Positions 1-9,600 of a stretch of DNA of 30,095 bases are shown piece by piece (position 1 is the first letter of the stretch; each line of letters opens with the position of its first letter). The notes under the pieces are model-generated. The model did no database searches. It was not told the origin of the DNA and was given only the letters and a program-made list of their open reading frames with translations. Source of the DNA: UBA12014 sp029248335 (GTDB lineage: Bacteria > Planctomycetota > Phycisphaerae > Phycisphaerales > SM1A02). Position numbers and translations under genes: made by a program. The stretch is taken from contig JAQWJM010000090.1 of assembly GCA_029248335.1 (NCBI GenBank), forward strand, positions 1 to 30,095. The letters are read 5' to 3'.

Positions 1-1287
1 TGGAAACCGGTCACGGTGCCGGGTGGCGTCGCGATGTGGGTCGATCTCTGGCGAGCGCACGGTCGCCTTCCGTTCGCCGATCTCATGGCACCCGCGATCG
101 ACTACGCCGAGAACGGGTATCTCGTCGCGCCGCAGACCGCCGGCCTCTGGGGCCGGGCCGCCCGGGGATACGCGGACCGCGAAGACTGGAGGGACGCCTT
201 CCTCTTCGATGGCGAAGCACCGAAGGCGGGTCAGCTGGTCCGGCTTCCCGGCCACGCCCGCACCCTGCGTGCGATCGCGGAGAGCGAAGGAGACGCGTTC
301 TACCGGGGCGAGATCGCGGAAGCGATCGAACGATCGGCCCGGGCGGAGAACGGATTCATGCGGGCGAGCGATCTCGCGAACCACGAATCGCTTCGAGTCG
401 ATCCGATCGGAGTCGACTACCGGGGCACCACGCTGCACGAGATTCCCCCGAACGGTCAGGGCCTCGCCGCACTGGTGGCGCTGGGGGTGCTTCGACACTT
501 CGAGATGGAGGATCTCGACCCGGACGGCCCCGACGCGCTTCATCTCGAGATCGAAGCGGTGAAGCTGGGCTTCGCCGACGCTCATCGTCACGTGGCGGAT
601 CCGCGCTTCGTCGACGTATCACCCTCGGAACTTCTCGCCGACGACCGGCTCGCACGGCTGGCGGCGAGTATCGATCGATCGAAGGCGCAGACGTTCGATG
701 CGGGAATCCCCAAACCGGGTGGCACCATCCTGCTCTGCACCGCTGATGGCGAAGGACGTTGCGTGAGCCTGATCCAGAGCAACTACACCGGGTTCGGATC
801 GGGCGTGGTGATCCCCGGCTGGGGAATCGCGATGCAGAATCGGGGGGCGTGCTTCCATCTCGCGGACGGACATCCGAACCGGATCGCCCCGGACAAGCGG
901 CCGTACCACACCATCATTCCCGCCATGGCGACCCCCACCGATCCCGCGGCGTCGCCCGCCGACGGGCTCATGGCGTTCGGGGTCATGGGAGGATTCATGC
1001 AGCCCCAGGGACACCTTCAGGTGCTGAGTCGGGTTCGCGATCACCGCCAGAATCCACAGGCGGCCCTCGACGCGCCCCGGTTCCAGTGGATGAGCGGCGT
1101 CAATGTCAGTCTCGAACCCGGTTTCGATCCCACGGTCCGCGAGATCCTCGCCCAGCGTGGGCACCGGGTGAAGCAGGCGGAGCAGCGATCCGTCAGTTTC
1201 GGCCGCGGCCAGGCGATCCACGCGATCGACGACGGCTGGTGCGCCGGCAGCGATCTTCGCGCCGACGGGCAGGCGGTCGGGTTCTGA
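1..1287 (+). CDS. ggt: Gamma-glutamyltransferase family protein, 5'-truncated by the window edge
   Basis: The reading frame is open from base 1, so the N-terminus lies outside the window; 428 codons remain of a family usually about 530 residues long. Family members are periplasmic or exported N-terminal nucleophile hydrolases that cleave gamma-glutamyl bonds of glutathione and related compounds after autoprocessing into two subunits. The visible part begins with the family-typical PGGVAMW segment. The processing site and nucleophile is probably the Thr in PGGTILLC (codon 242 of the visible part), followed by SLIQSNYTGFGSGV and the late KRPYHTIIPAM segment. The GGTILL version, rather than the TTHYS of E. 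coli Ggt, fits the YwrD/acylase-like branch, so the substrate is uncertain. A GC-rich hairpin lies about 20 bases past the stop. No partner gene is visible on the left. Confidence 0.9.
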   Translation, partial: WKPVTVPGGVAMWVDLWRAHGRLPFADLMAPAIDYAENGYLVAPQTAGLWGRAARGYADREDWRDAFLFDGEAPKAGQLVRLPGHARTLRAIAESEGDAFYRGEIAEAIERSARAENGFMRASDLANHESLRVDPIGVDYRGTTLHEIPPNGQGLAALVALGVLRHFEMEDLDPDGPDALHLEIEAVKLGFADAHRHVADPRFVDVSPSELLADDRLARLAASIDRSKAQTFDAGIPKPGGTILLCTADGEGRCVSLIQSNYTGFGSGVVIPGWGIAMQNRGACFHLADGHPNRIAPDKRPYHTIIPAMATPTDPAASPADGLMAFGVMGGFMQPQGHLQVLSRVRDHRQNPQAALDAPRFQWMSGVNVSLEPGFDPTVREILAQRGHRVKQAEQRSVSFGRGQAIHAIDDGWCAGSDLRADGQAVGF

Positions 1288-1306
1288 GACCCGCAAATCG
1301 CCCGAA

Positions 1307-1329
1307 CTCGGGGCCGCCGGCCGCCCGAG
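1307..1329 (+). terminator. Possible hairpin terminator after the gamma-glutamyltransferase gene
   Basis: CTCGGG (1307-1312) pairs with CCCGAG (1324-1329) around an 11-base GC-rich loop, 19 bases after the stop codon. There is no following T-run, so an intrinsic terminator is only a possibility. Confidence 0.3.
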
Positions 1330-1395
1330 AACCTCGATTCACGCCTCCGCGGGGCATCGCGGCGAGTTCCTCGACGATCCCGAGGCACTGGAACG

Positions 1396-1424
1396 TCGAA
1401 CGTGGAGGTCGAGGTTGGTAGAAT
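1396..1424 (+). promoter_or_regulatory. Candidate promoter for the pdhABC genes
   Basis: TAGAAT (1419-1424) matches five of six bases of the sigma-70 -10 consensus. A poor -35 (TCGAAC, 1396-1401) lies 17 bases upstream. It would give an untranslated leader of roughly 170 bases. This is a pattern match only. Confidence 0.3.
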
Positions 1425-1603
1425 GGCAGCCATTCCTCACTGGGGGAGCGAGGCCTCTCCGGCCCTCTTTCCGAGGGAAGCCGCCCGGCCTGGACAACCG
1501 ACCTCGGGATCTTCCTGAACCAGCTTTCTGACCGGCCGACCGGTCATTCCGGCCCTCCCCGCCGCCGGGCGATCCGCCCGACCGCTTCACGGACCAACTG
1601 CTC

Positions 1604-2722
1604 ATGCCGATCACCAATGCACTCACCACCGAGATCAAGCGGATCTCGATCCTCGACGAGCACGGCCAGTTCGACGCCGAACTCGGGAAGGACCTGATCC
1701 CCAACGACGACCTCATCCGCCTCTACGAGGAGATGACGCTCTGTCGCAAGCTCGACGAGGTGGCCTTCAAGCTCCAGCGCTCCGGCCGGATGGGCACCTA
1801 TCCCCAGAACATGGGCCAGGAAGCCAACTCGCTCGGCGCCGCCTACGTCCTCAACCAGGACGACTGGCTGGTCACCTGCTATCGCGAGAACTGCGGGCTC
1901 TTCCACCGTGGACTTCCGCCCGAGAAGATCCTGCTCCACTGGATGGGCGACGAGCGTGGCAACAACATCGATCCGTCGCTCTGCGTGACGCCGATCGCGG
2001 TGCCGATCGGCACCCAGATGCTGCACGCCACCGGTCTCGCGTGGGCGAGCAAGTATCGCGGCGAGAAGCGGGTCGCCTGCACCTTCTTCGGCGACGGCGC
2101 GACCAGCGAAGGCGACTTCCACGAAGCGATGAACTTCGCGGCGAACCTAGACATCCCCGTCGTCTTCTTCTGCCAGAACAATCACTGGGCGATCTCCGTC
2201 CCCGGTCGGATCCAGTGCTCCGCGCCGACCGTCGCCCAGCGGGCGATCGCCTACGGCATGGACACCATCCAGTGCGACGGCAACGACATCTTCGCCGTCG
2301 TGTACTGCATGCGGAAGGCCGTCGAACTGGGTCGCGAACACGGTCGTCCATTCTTCGTCGAGGGCGTCACCTATCGCCTCGGCGACCACACCACGGCCGA
2401 CGACGCCCGTCGCTACCGCGACGAGGAGGAGGTCGAACTGTGGCGACAGCGGGATCCGCTGATCCGGGTCCGTGGCTACATGAAGGAACTCGGCATCTGG
2501 GACGACTCGAAGGAAGCGGCGCTCGCCGAGAAGGTCGAAGCGGACACCGCGGGCATCGTGGAACGCGCCGAGAACATCGAGGCCCCCGACAGCGACGATT
2601 TCTTCAACGCGATGTACGCCGAGATCCCCCCCGATCTCGACCTCCAACGACGGACCCGACGAACCAGTTCGATCGGGCAGGATCCCTCGCAGATCGAGTC
2701 CACCCAGACGACCAACGCCTGA
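1604..2722 (+). CDS. pdhA: Pyruvate dehydrogenase E1 component, alpha subunit
   Basis: This 372-residue protein is the thiamine-diphosphate-binding half of the heterotetrameric E1, which decarboxylates a 2-oxoacid and passes the acyl group to the lipoyl arm of E2. The TPP/Mg2+ motif is intact: GDG at residues 163-165 and NN at 192-193 (FFGDGATSEGDF ... FFCQNNHWAISVP). The N-terminal MRTYP-like region is present as GRMGTYPQNMGQEA. Length is normal for E1alpha. The ATG at 1604 has no clear Shine-Dalgarno sequence, but it gives the expected N-terminus. E1beta follows after 73 bases and E2 after that, so the three are very probably one operon. The sequence alone does not fully exclude branched-chain 2-oxoacid dehydrogenase. 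Pyruvate is favoured by the A-B-C arrangement and the overall resemblance to PdhA. Confidence 0.93.
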   Translation: MPITNALTTEIKRISILDEHGQFDAELGKDLIPNDDLIRLYEEMTLCRKLDEVAFKLQRSGRMGTYPQNMGQEANSLGAAYVLNQDDWLVTCYRENCGLFHRGLPPEKILLHWMGDERGNNIDPSLCVTPIAVPIGTQMLHATGLAWASKYRGEKRVACTFFGDGATSEGDFHEAMNFAANLDIPVVFFCQNNHWAISVPGRIQCSAPTVAQRAIAYGMDTIQCDGNDIFAVVYCMRKAVELGREHGRPFFVEGVTYRLGDHTTADDARRYRDEEEVELWRQRDPLIRVRGYMKELGIWDDSKEAALAEKVEADTAGIVERAENIEAPDSDDFFNAMYAEIPPDLDLQRRTRRTSSIGQDPSQIESTQTTNA

Positions 2723-2795
2723 GACCGGACGATCTCCTCCTCACCGCACCCCCCCAAGGGACGAACTCGTCCCGATTCCAGACGGAACGCAACCG

Positions 2796-3764
2796 ATGGC
2801 CAGCCTCACCCTCGTGCAAGCGATCAACCTCGCCCTCGTCCAGGAGATGGAGAAGGACGACCGCGTCCTCCTGCTCGGAGAGGACGTGGGCCTCAACGGT
2901 GGCGTCTTCCGCGTCACCGAAGGGCTCCACAAGCGATTCGGTGCACACCGGGTCGTCGACACGCCGCTCGCCGAGAGCGGGATCATCGGAACCTCGATCG
3001 GCCTCGCGATGGCGGGCCTTCGTCCCGTCCCCGAGATCCAGTTCGACGGCTTCCTCGGTCCCGCCTACGACCAGATCTGCTCGCATGCCGCCCGCATGCG
3101 GACGCGGACCCGGGGCGGCCTGACGGTGCCGCTCACCATCCGCGTGCCGGTCGGCGGCGGCATCCACGCCCCCGAACTGCACAGCGACTCCCCCGAGAAC
3201 ATCTACATCCACCAGCCCGGCCTCAAGGTCGTGATGCCGAGTTCGCCGTACGACGCGAAGGGCCTCCTCATCGCGTGCCTCCGGGACCCGGATCCGTGCA
3301 TCTTCTTCGAGCCGAAGCGGATCTACCGGGCGTTCCGGGAAGAGGTTCCCGAGGACGAATACGTGCTTCCGCTGGGCAAGGCCCGCACCGTGTGCGAGGG
3401 TGATGATCTCACCATCGTCAGCTGGGGCGCCAGCGTCGTCCAGTGCATGCAGGCGATCGAGAAGAGCGAGCGAAGCATCGAGTTGATCGATCTCCGGACG
3501 CTCTACCCCTTCGACATGGAGGCGGTCGAGACCAGCGTCCGGAAGACCGGTCGCTGCGTGATCGTCCACGAGGCTCCGAAGACCGGCGGATTCGGTGCGG
3601 AGATCGCGACGCGGATCATGGAGCGGTGCTTCCTGCACCTCGAAGCACCGGTCCAGCGGGTCGCGGGCTTCGACACGATCATGCCCTACTACAAGCTCGA
3701 ACTCGAATACCTTCCCGACACCGAACGCATCGGTCTCGCGATCGACGAGATCTCCGCGTACTGA
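2796..3764 (+). CDS. pdhB: Pyruvate dehydrogenase E1 component, beta subunit
   Basis: This 322-residue protein is the second E1 subunit and forms the alpha2beta2 active sites with the product of the gene upstream. The start region (MASLTLVQAINLALVQEM) and the segments LLGEDVG, DTPLAESGIIG, VPVGGGIHAPELHS and the C-terminal IVHEAPKTGGFGAEIA are typical transketolase-like pyrimidine-binding and C-terminal domain signatures. RVAGFDTIMPYYKLE closes the protein as in PdhB. It lies 73 bases after pdhA and 61 bases before the pdhC start. The E1beta subunit also makes the main contact with the E2 subunit-binding domain in related complexes. Assignment to pyruvate rather than a branched-chain oxoacid is by analogy. 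Confidence 0.93.
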   Translation: MASLTLVQAINLALVQEMEKDDRVLLLGEDVGLNGGVFRVTEGLHKRFGAHRVVDTPLAESGIIGTSIGLAMAGLRPVPEIQFDGFLGPAYDQICSHAARMRTRTRGGLTVPLTIRVPVGGGIHAPELHSDSPENIYIHQPGLKVVMPSSPYDAKGLLIACLRDPDPCIFFEPKRIYRAFREEVPEDEYVLPLGKARTVCEGDDLTIVSWGASVVQCMQAIEKSERSIELIDLRTLYPFDMEAVETSVRKTGRCVIVHEAPKTGGFGAEIATRIMERCFLHLEAPVQRVAGFDTIMPYYKLELEYLPDTERIGLAIDEISAY

Positions 3765-3825
3765 GCCCGCTCGTCCGCACCGACCCGAATCGAATTCCCA
3801 GCGCATCGAACTCCGGATCCACTCC

Positions 3826-5196
3826 ATGGCCGCCACCAAGCAACCCGCCGACAAGTCGCACTTCATCCTTCCCGATCTCGGCGAAGGCGTGCACGAAGCA
3901 GAGCTCATCAGCTGGAAGGTCAAACCCGGCGAGCCGGTCAAGGAACACCAGACGATGGCGGAGATGGAGACCGACAAGGCGTTGGTCGAAGTCCCCAGCC
4001 CCTGGACCGGCGTCATCGACGAACTCCGCGGCAGCGAAGGCGACATCATCAACGTCGGGTCGATCCTCGTGACCTACAAGGTCGACGGCGGCGGCGCCAC
4101 CGCGGCGCCTTCGAAGGACACCCCCGCCGAGGCGCCGAAAGACGACGAATCGGGCGAGGGTGATCAGGGAACCGTGGTCGGCACGATGAGCGGCACCCTC
4201 GAAGTGAGCAGCCGGTTCTCACGCAATCCCGAACACGAGACCACCGGCAACGGCGTGGTCGCCGAGGGCAAGGCGATGGCGACCCCCGCCGTCCGCCGGG
4301 TCGCCCGCGAACTCGGAATCGACATCGACCACGTTCCGGGCACCGGCCGCGGCGGCCGGGTCACCGCGAGCGACGTCCATGCCCACGCGTCCCTCGGACG
4401 CGACGGCGCTCCCGCCGCGAACGTCAACACCGAGGCGACCGATGCCGCCGTGATCACCGCGGCGAGCCTCGCTTCGCCGCCCCGCGATCTTCCCGCCGTC
4501 TCCGCCGACGGCATCAAGGAACGCATCCCCTTCCGAGGCGTCCGTCGGAAGATCGCCCAGGCCCTCGACCTCTCGGTCAAGACCGCGGTCCACTTCACGG
4601 TGGTCGACGAGGTGGACGTCACCGAACTCGAGGTCAAGCGACGGGAATACGCGAAGGTGCTCGGCACCCGGCTCTCGCTGCTCCCCTTCATCATGACCGC
4701 GACGTGTCGCGCTCTTCGCAAGCATCCGGCGATCAACGCGAACGTCGACGACGCCCGCGAGGAGATCCTGATCAAGGACGTCGTCAACCTCGGCTGTGCG
4801 GTCGACACCGAACACGGCCTCATGGTTCCGGTGATCGGCAACGCGGACCGTCTCTCGCTCGTCGAGCTCGGCCGCGCGGTCGCCGATGTCGCGGAAGGCT
4901 GCAAGAACCGGACGATCCCGCGAGAGCGACTGACCGGCGGCACCTTCACGATCTCGAACGTCGGCAGCTACGGCGGGCGATTCGCGACGCCGATCATCAA
5001 CTATCCCGAAGTCGGCATCCTCGCCGCGGGCCGCTCCTTCGAGAAGGTCATGGCGAAGGACGGCATGATCTTCGCCGGCACGGCCCTCCCCCTCAGCCTC
5101 TCCTGCGACCACCGAGTCGTCGACGGTGCGGAAGGGGCGAGGTTCCTCAACACCGTGAAGCGGCTGCTCGAGGATCCCGGTTCGCTCCTCGCCTGA
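3826..5196 (+). CDS. pdhC: Dihydrolipoamide acetyltransferase, E2 component of the PDH complex
   Basis: This 456-residue protein is the acyltransferase core of the complex. One lipoyl domain occupies about residues 12-85, with the lipoyl-lysine in METDKALVEV (K51). A peripheral-subunit-binding domain lies at about 150-187 (TPAVRRVARELGIDI, GTGRGGRVT). The catalytic domain runs from about 225 to the end with the CDHRVVDGAE active site (H429, D433). An Asp/Glu/Ala-rich linker separates the parts. The open frame continues upstream into pdhB, but ATG 3826 is chosen because the lipoyl domain begins directly after it. A hairpin with four T residues follows at 5235-5268. The E3 gene (lipoamide dehydrogenase) is not next door, so it must be encoded elsewhere. 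Confidence 0.94.
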   Translation: MAATKQPADKSHFILPDLGEGVHEAELISWKVKPGEPVKEHQTMAEMETDKALVEVPSPWTGVIDELRGSEGDIINVGSILVTYKVDGGGATAAPSKDTPAEAPKDDESGEGDQGTVVGTMSGTLEVSSRFSRNPEHETTGNGVVAEGKAMATPAVRRVARELGIDIDHVPGTGRGGRVTASDVHAHASLGRDGAPAANVNTEATDAAVITAASLASPPRDLPAVSADGIKERIPFRGVRRKIAQALDLSVKTAVHFTVVDEVDVTELEVKRREYAKVLGTRLSLLPFIMTATCRALRKHPAINANVDDAREEILIKDVVNLGCAVDTEHGLMVPVIGNADRLSLVELGRAVADVAEGCKNRTIPRERLTGGTFTISNVGSYGGRFATPIINYPEVGILAAGRSFEKVMAKDGMIFAGTALPLSLSCDHRVVDGAEGARFLNTVKRLLEDPGSLLA

Positions 5197-5234
5197 CGGA
5201 GGAGGACGCCATTCGAATCGACGTCGAATCACGT

Positions 5235-5268
5235 CGCCGCCTCGTGTCGAGCGAAGCGGCGGCGTTTT
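5235..5268 (+). terminator. Intrinsic terminator of the pdhABC operon
   Basis: CGCCGCC (5235-5241) pairs with GGCGGCG (5258-5264), directly followed by TTTT. The hairpin begins 38 bases after the pdhC stop codon. Confidence 0.6.
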
Positions 5269-5347
5269 CAATCGATCACCGTTCGAGTCGCCGGGGCGAT
5301 CCCCCATCCGGCCTCGAATCGAACCACACTCGATAGGCTCTTCATCC

Positions 5348-6607
5348 ATGCAGGATCCAGAAATCCCCGATCACGACGATGCCGCATCGCCCGATGGAAC
5401 GGACGAGGTCGGACGCCTCCGTCGGACACGCGCCGAGACGATTCGGACCGATCTCACTCGATTGGGAAGACCCGGTCACGGCTTCGTGAATCCGGCGATC
5501 ACCCGGGCGTCGACCGTCACCTTCGAGACGGTCGCCGAATTCGAGGATGCGCTCTCCTGTGATCTCCAGAACGGACCGTACACCTACGGACTGCTCGACA
5601 CGCCGACCGAGAGATCGTTGGCGCAGTCCCTCGCGTCGCTCGACGGCGCGGATGGTGGGATCCTCGTCGAGAGCGGCCTCGCCGCCGTCGGCGTCGCCCT
5701 GCTCGCCTTCGTGGAACAGGGCGATCACGTCCTGATGGTCGACTCGTGCTACGGACCGAGCCGGATCATCTGCGACGGTCTGCTCGCCCGACTCGGCGTC
5801 GAGACCGAGTACTACGATCCCCGGATCGGCCAGGACGATCGGCCGGGGATCGAAACGCTCCTTCGGGAGAACACTCGAATGGTGTTCATGGAATCGCCGG
5901 GATCCGTCACCTTCGAGATGCAGGACGTGCCGGCGATCACCGCCGCCTGCCGGGAACGGGACATCGTGACCGCGATCGACAACACCTGGGCGACTCCGCT
6001 CGGATTCCGACCCGTCGAACACGGCGTCGACGTCGTGGTGCACGCACTGACGAAATACGTGACCGGCCACGCCGACGTCATGCTCGGCGCCCTCACCGCC
6101 CGCACCCGCCCGATCTGGGATCGGCTCAAGACCACCGCGATGGACCTCGGGCACGGCGCCAGTCCCGACGACGCGTGGCTCGCGCTCCGCGGCCTGCGAA
6201 CGCTCGCGGTACGGCTGGATGCGCAGGAAGCGGCGGCGCTCCGGATCGCCCGGTGGCTCCAGACCCGCCCCGAAGTGAAACGAGTCCTGCACCCCGGCCT
6301 TCCCGAAGACCCGGGGCACGCGATCTTCAAGCGGGACTTCGATCGCGGTTCGGGGCTGTTCGGGATCCTCCTCCACGACGTCGATGCGACGTCACTGGCC
6401 CGGATGCTCGAAGGCATGCGATACTTCTCGCTCGGTTACTCCTGGGGCGGGTTCGAGAGCCTTCTCATTCCCCAGCATCCGCTCACCGAACGAACCGCCG
6501 CGCCCTGGACCGAGACCGGCACGCTCCTCCGCGCGTCCATCGGTCTCGAATCGACGGAACATCTCCTGTCCGATCTCGAGGAAGGGCTCGCCCGACTTCG
6601 ATCCTGA
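5348..6607 (+). CDS. metC: Cystathionine beta-lyase-like PLP enzyme of the trans-sulfuration family
   Basis: This 419-residue cytoplasmic enzyme belongs to the Cys/Met metabolism PLP-dependent family. MetC cleaves cystathionine to homocysteine, pyruvate and ammonia in methionine synthesis. The PLP lysine is K236 in HALTKYVTGHADVM. The usual YTYGLLDTPTERSL (PLP phosphate and substrate contacts), SPGSVTFEM and DNTWATPLGF segments are present. Family resemblance is closest to the MetC branch, judging from GHADVMLGAL and YSWGGFESL. Related enzymes (cystathionine gamma-synthase, gamma-lyase) share these motifs, so the exact reaction is inferred. A weak TAGGCT at 5334-5339 sits only 8 bases before the start. 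The gene ends two bases before the stop of the convergent kinase gene, with no terminator between them. Confidence 0.85.
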   Translation: MQDPEIPDHDDAASPDGTDEVGRLRRTRAETIRTDLTRLGRPGHGFVNPAITRASTVTFETVAEFEDALSCDLQNGPYTYGLLDTPTERSLAQSLASLDGADGGILVESGLAAVGVALLAFVEQGDHVLMVDSCYGPSRIICDGLLARLGVETEYYDPRIGQDDRPGIETLLRENTRMVFMESPGSVTFEMQDVPAITAACRERDIVTAIDNTWATPLGFRPVEHGVDVVVHALTKYVTGHADVMLGALTARTRPIWDRLKTTAMDLGHGASPDDAWLALRGLRTLAVRLDAQEAAALRIARWLQTRPEVKRVLHPGLPEDPGHAIFKRDFDRGSGLFGILLHDVDATSLARMLEGMRYFSLGYSWGGFESLLIPQHPLTERTAAPWTETGTLLRASIGLESTEHLLSDLEEGLARLRS

Positions 6608-6609
6608 AA

Positions 6610-9600
6610 TCATCTCGCCGTCGCGGCGAACGGATCGGCGACGCTGGTCCGATCCTCCGACGACTTCGGCGCGCGAACGACGTGCACCCCGATTTCCGTC
6701 ACGACCAGGATGAAGGTCTCATCCTTCGAGATGGTCATCCACCTGATCGCATGATCGAGCTGGCGCAGCTTCGCGATCGGACGGGAATCTTCGGGACGTG
6801 AGATGAAGAGCGCTCCATCCTGTCCGGCGGAGATCACCCTGGTTCCATCCTCGATGAACTCGACGTGCGTCGCATTCGAAAGATGACCCGCGATCCGGCC
6901 GACGTAGTCGTCCTGTTCGAAATCGAAGACCGCCACGTTCTGGGGTCGCTCGCGTCCGACCACCGCGAGCCGACCCCCATCAGGCGAGAAGTCGATGTCG
7001 AAGTCGTAGCTCACAGCCGATTTTTCCGGAGACCAGACCAGATCCCATGAATCAAGGTCGATCTTGCCCGTCTTGCCGTGCCTGCTCGCAGAGACGATCG
7101 CGAGCTCCCGCGTGGTGGGACTCACCGCCATCCGGCGGCGAATCGACGGGATTTCGTGGGGCTGCTCCGGTATGGGGAACCGAGCCGTCCTCAGTACATT
7201 TCCATCCGCGTCGACATGGGAGAGGCGACCGTCCCCGAATCCCACGATCACGCCTCCGTCCGGATGACGCGCGATCTCCGAGACGGAACCGGTGACGATG
7301 ACGTTCCGCGATGCACCGGTGACCGGATCGACGATCCAGAGACCGGACGAACGGCAACCCACGAACAGGAGGTCATCCTCGATCCAGCGAATCGACGTGG
7401 CTCGCCCGTCGATTGCAAGGCCACGTTCTCCGGGCCAGGAACGGTCCCAGATGCCGAGTTCCGCATCGCCGAGGTACATCCGACCGTTCTCACCCACGAC
7501 CACGAAACGAGATCCGTTCGGTTCGAACGCCGCGACCGCGGGTCGTGTCTCCTCCGGGAGCGTGAGACCACCGCTGGAGCGTCGCCACTTCCGGACCGAT
7601 CCATCCTTGCCTCCGGTCCAGAGATGATCGCCGTTGCCATCCGCGGCGACCGACCAGACGTATCCCTGCGAACTCCCGATCATCATCGTCTGCTCGCCGG
7701 TCAGGAGGTCGAAGGTCCGGATCGAATCATCCGTGCCGACGGTGTGGACGGCTCGGCCGTCGGGATCGAAGGCGATCCCGAAGATCCCCGCCTTCCCTCC
7801 CAGGAGTTCCTGCTCGACCGTCCAATCCCGCGCACGAAGGATGACCGTCCGACCATCGCCGAATCCGACCGCGACCAGTCGGTCGTCATCCGTCTTGTCG
7901 ACCCGGATGGCCAACGATTCGGTCTCGAAGACCGATCCACCGGGGTTCAGGTCCGAATCGAAGACGAGGACCTGACCTTCTCGCGTACCGACGACGATGC
8001 GTCCGTCGGCCAACCAGACCCCGCTTCGACAGCTTTCAGAACCCGTGTCCGTCTCTCGAAGCACCTCGAGTGTCGGAACGTCGAGCACGTAGAGATTGCC
8101 CGTTTCACCGACCGCGAGAAGCTCCTCGCCTGACGGTGAAGACACGATCTCACCGATGGGTTCGGGCAACATCGTCATCGCGACGCCCACACCGGTGTCG
8201 AGGCGGACGAGTCTCACCCGTCCATGAAGGTCGACGTCTGCGATCAGTCCCCGCGATTCGATCACCGCATGTCGCCACCCGTCGGACGGTTCCAGCCATG
8301 GTGTGAACCAGATCTCCTCGCCGGTCAACGAATCCACCGCAAAGAGCCCCGGATAGTTGGAGACGATCAACCAGTCGTTGGAGCCGCTTGGTGGATTCTC
8401 GATCAGATCGAGGTCGATCACGTCGCCCGAGAATCCGGTGATCGACATCACGCTTGGATCGATGTCGGCGGCCAGCCAGCGATAGACCCACCCACGATCG
8501 GACTCCGGAATGTCTTCGAGCCGAATCTCCATCGAAGCGATGTCGCCCGCGGCATGGGCGGAGATGGCGGACGCCAGATTCGCCTCGGCGGCCGCACTGA
8601 TCGCCGTGCGCCTGAGGCTGGTTTCGCGATCCAGCATCACCGACAGGATCACGACCGTCGCGACGATGATCAGCATCATCGTGCCCACGAGACCCGCCGG
8701 AATCGGATTCCGACGTGACAGCCGCCACAGTCGCGCAGGCCCGCTGATCGGCCTCGCGAGGACCGGAAGCCCGACCGACCACGATTCGAGTTCGAGGCCG
8801 ACGGCTTCGACCGACGGATACCGATCGCCCGGCGACTTCTCGAGCATCTTCCGAACGACCTGCTCGAGATCCCGATCGACCCCGGGTGCATGTCGTCGCA
8901 GCGCGGCGGGCTCGAGCGATCGAATGCGGCGGGCGGCTTCGACGATCCCGCAATCGACGAGTTCGTAGGGCATCCGTCCCGCGAGCAGGAGATAGACGAC
9001 GACACCGAGCGAATACTCGTCGGTTCGAACGTCGACGCCATCGACCCCCGCATCGATCTGCTCGGGGGCCATGAACGGAACGGTGCCCAGAACCTGCCCG
9101 GGCATCGTCGCGAGCGTGTCGGCCCGCGAGGACGAATCGTCGAGACGGGCGATTCCGAAGTCGATCACCCGAACCGAACCAGCCCCATCGACCAGGATGT
9201 TCGCGGGCTTCAGATCCCGATGGATCACCCCGCGTCCGTGTGCGTAGCGAATCGCGTCGATCGCCTCTCGAACCAGCTTGATTCGCGCTGCGATCCCGAG
9301 GTCCTCCTCGGCCGCGTATCGAGTGAGCGGGCGCGCCTCGGGAACGAATTCCATCGCGAGCCAGGGCGACTCCCGTCGACCGATCGCGACGACGCCGGAG
9401 GCGAGCACGCGGGCGATCCCGGGGTGTTGGAGCTTTCCGGTGATCTCGACCTCACGCTCGAAACGCCGCCGCATTCGAGGACCCGCGAATCCGCTTCGAA
9501 GCACCTTGATCGCGACCACGCGGTCGGGACGCCGCTGCCGGGCTTCGAAGACCACGCTGGTCCCCCCGGTACCGATGAGCCGAACCAGCTCGAAGTCGCC

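Larger units (their letters stand above)
1288..1603. other. Intergenic region between ggt and the pdh genes
   Basis: This 316-base stretch has no convincing ORF. It holds the hairpin at 1307-1329 and a promoter-like TAGAAT at 1419-1424 inside GGTAGAATGG. The rest, including a GC-rich leader of about 170 bases before the pdhA start, shows no recognisable riboswitch or RNA gene. Confidence 0.5.

Noticed and set aside
2604..4052. Long minus-strand open frame (482 codons) opposite pdhB and pdhC
   Set aside because: It covers clear pdh genes on the other strand, has no recognisable domain, and long antisense frames are common in GC-rich codon usage.
5197..5347. Riboswitch (SAM type) before the metC-like gene
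   Set aside because: The gap contains the pdh terminator and about 80 remaining bases without the paired elements of a SAM riboswitch.
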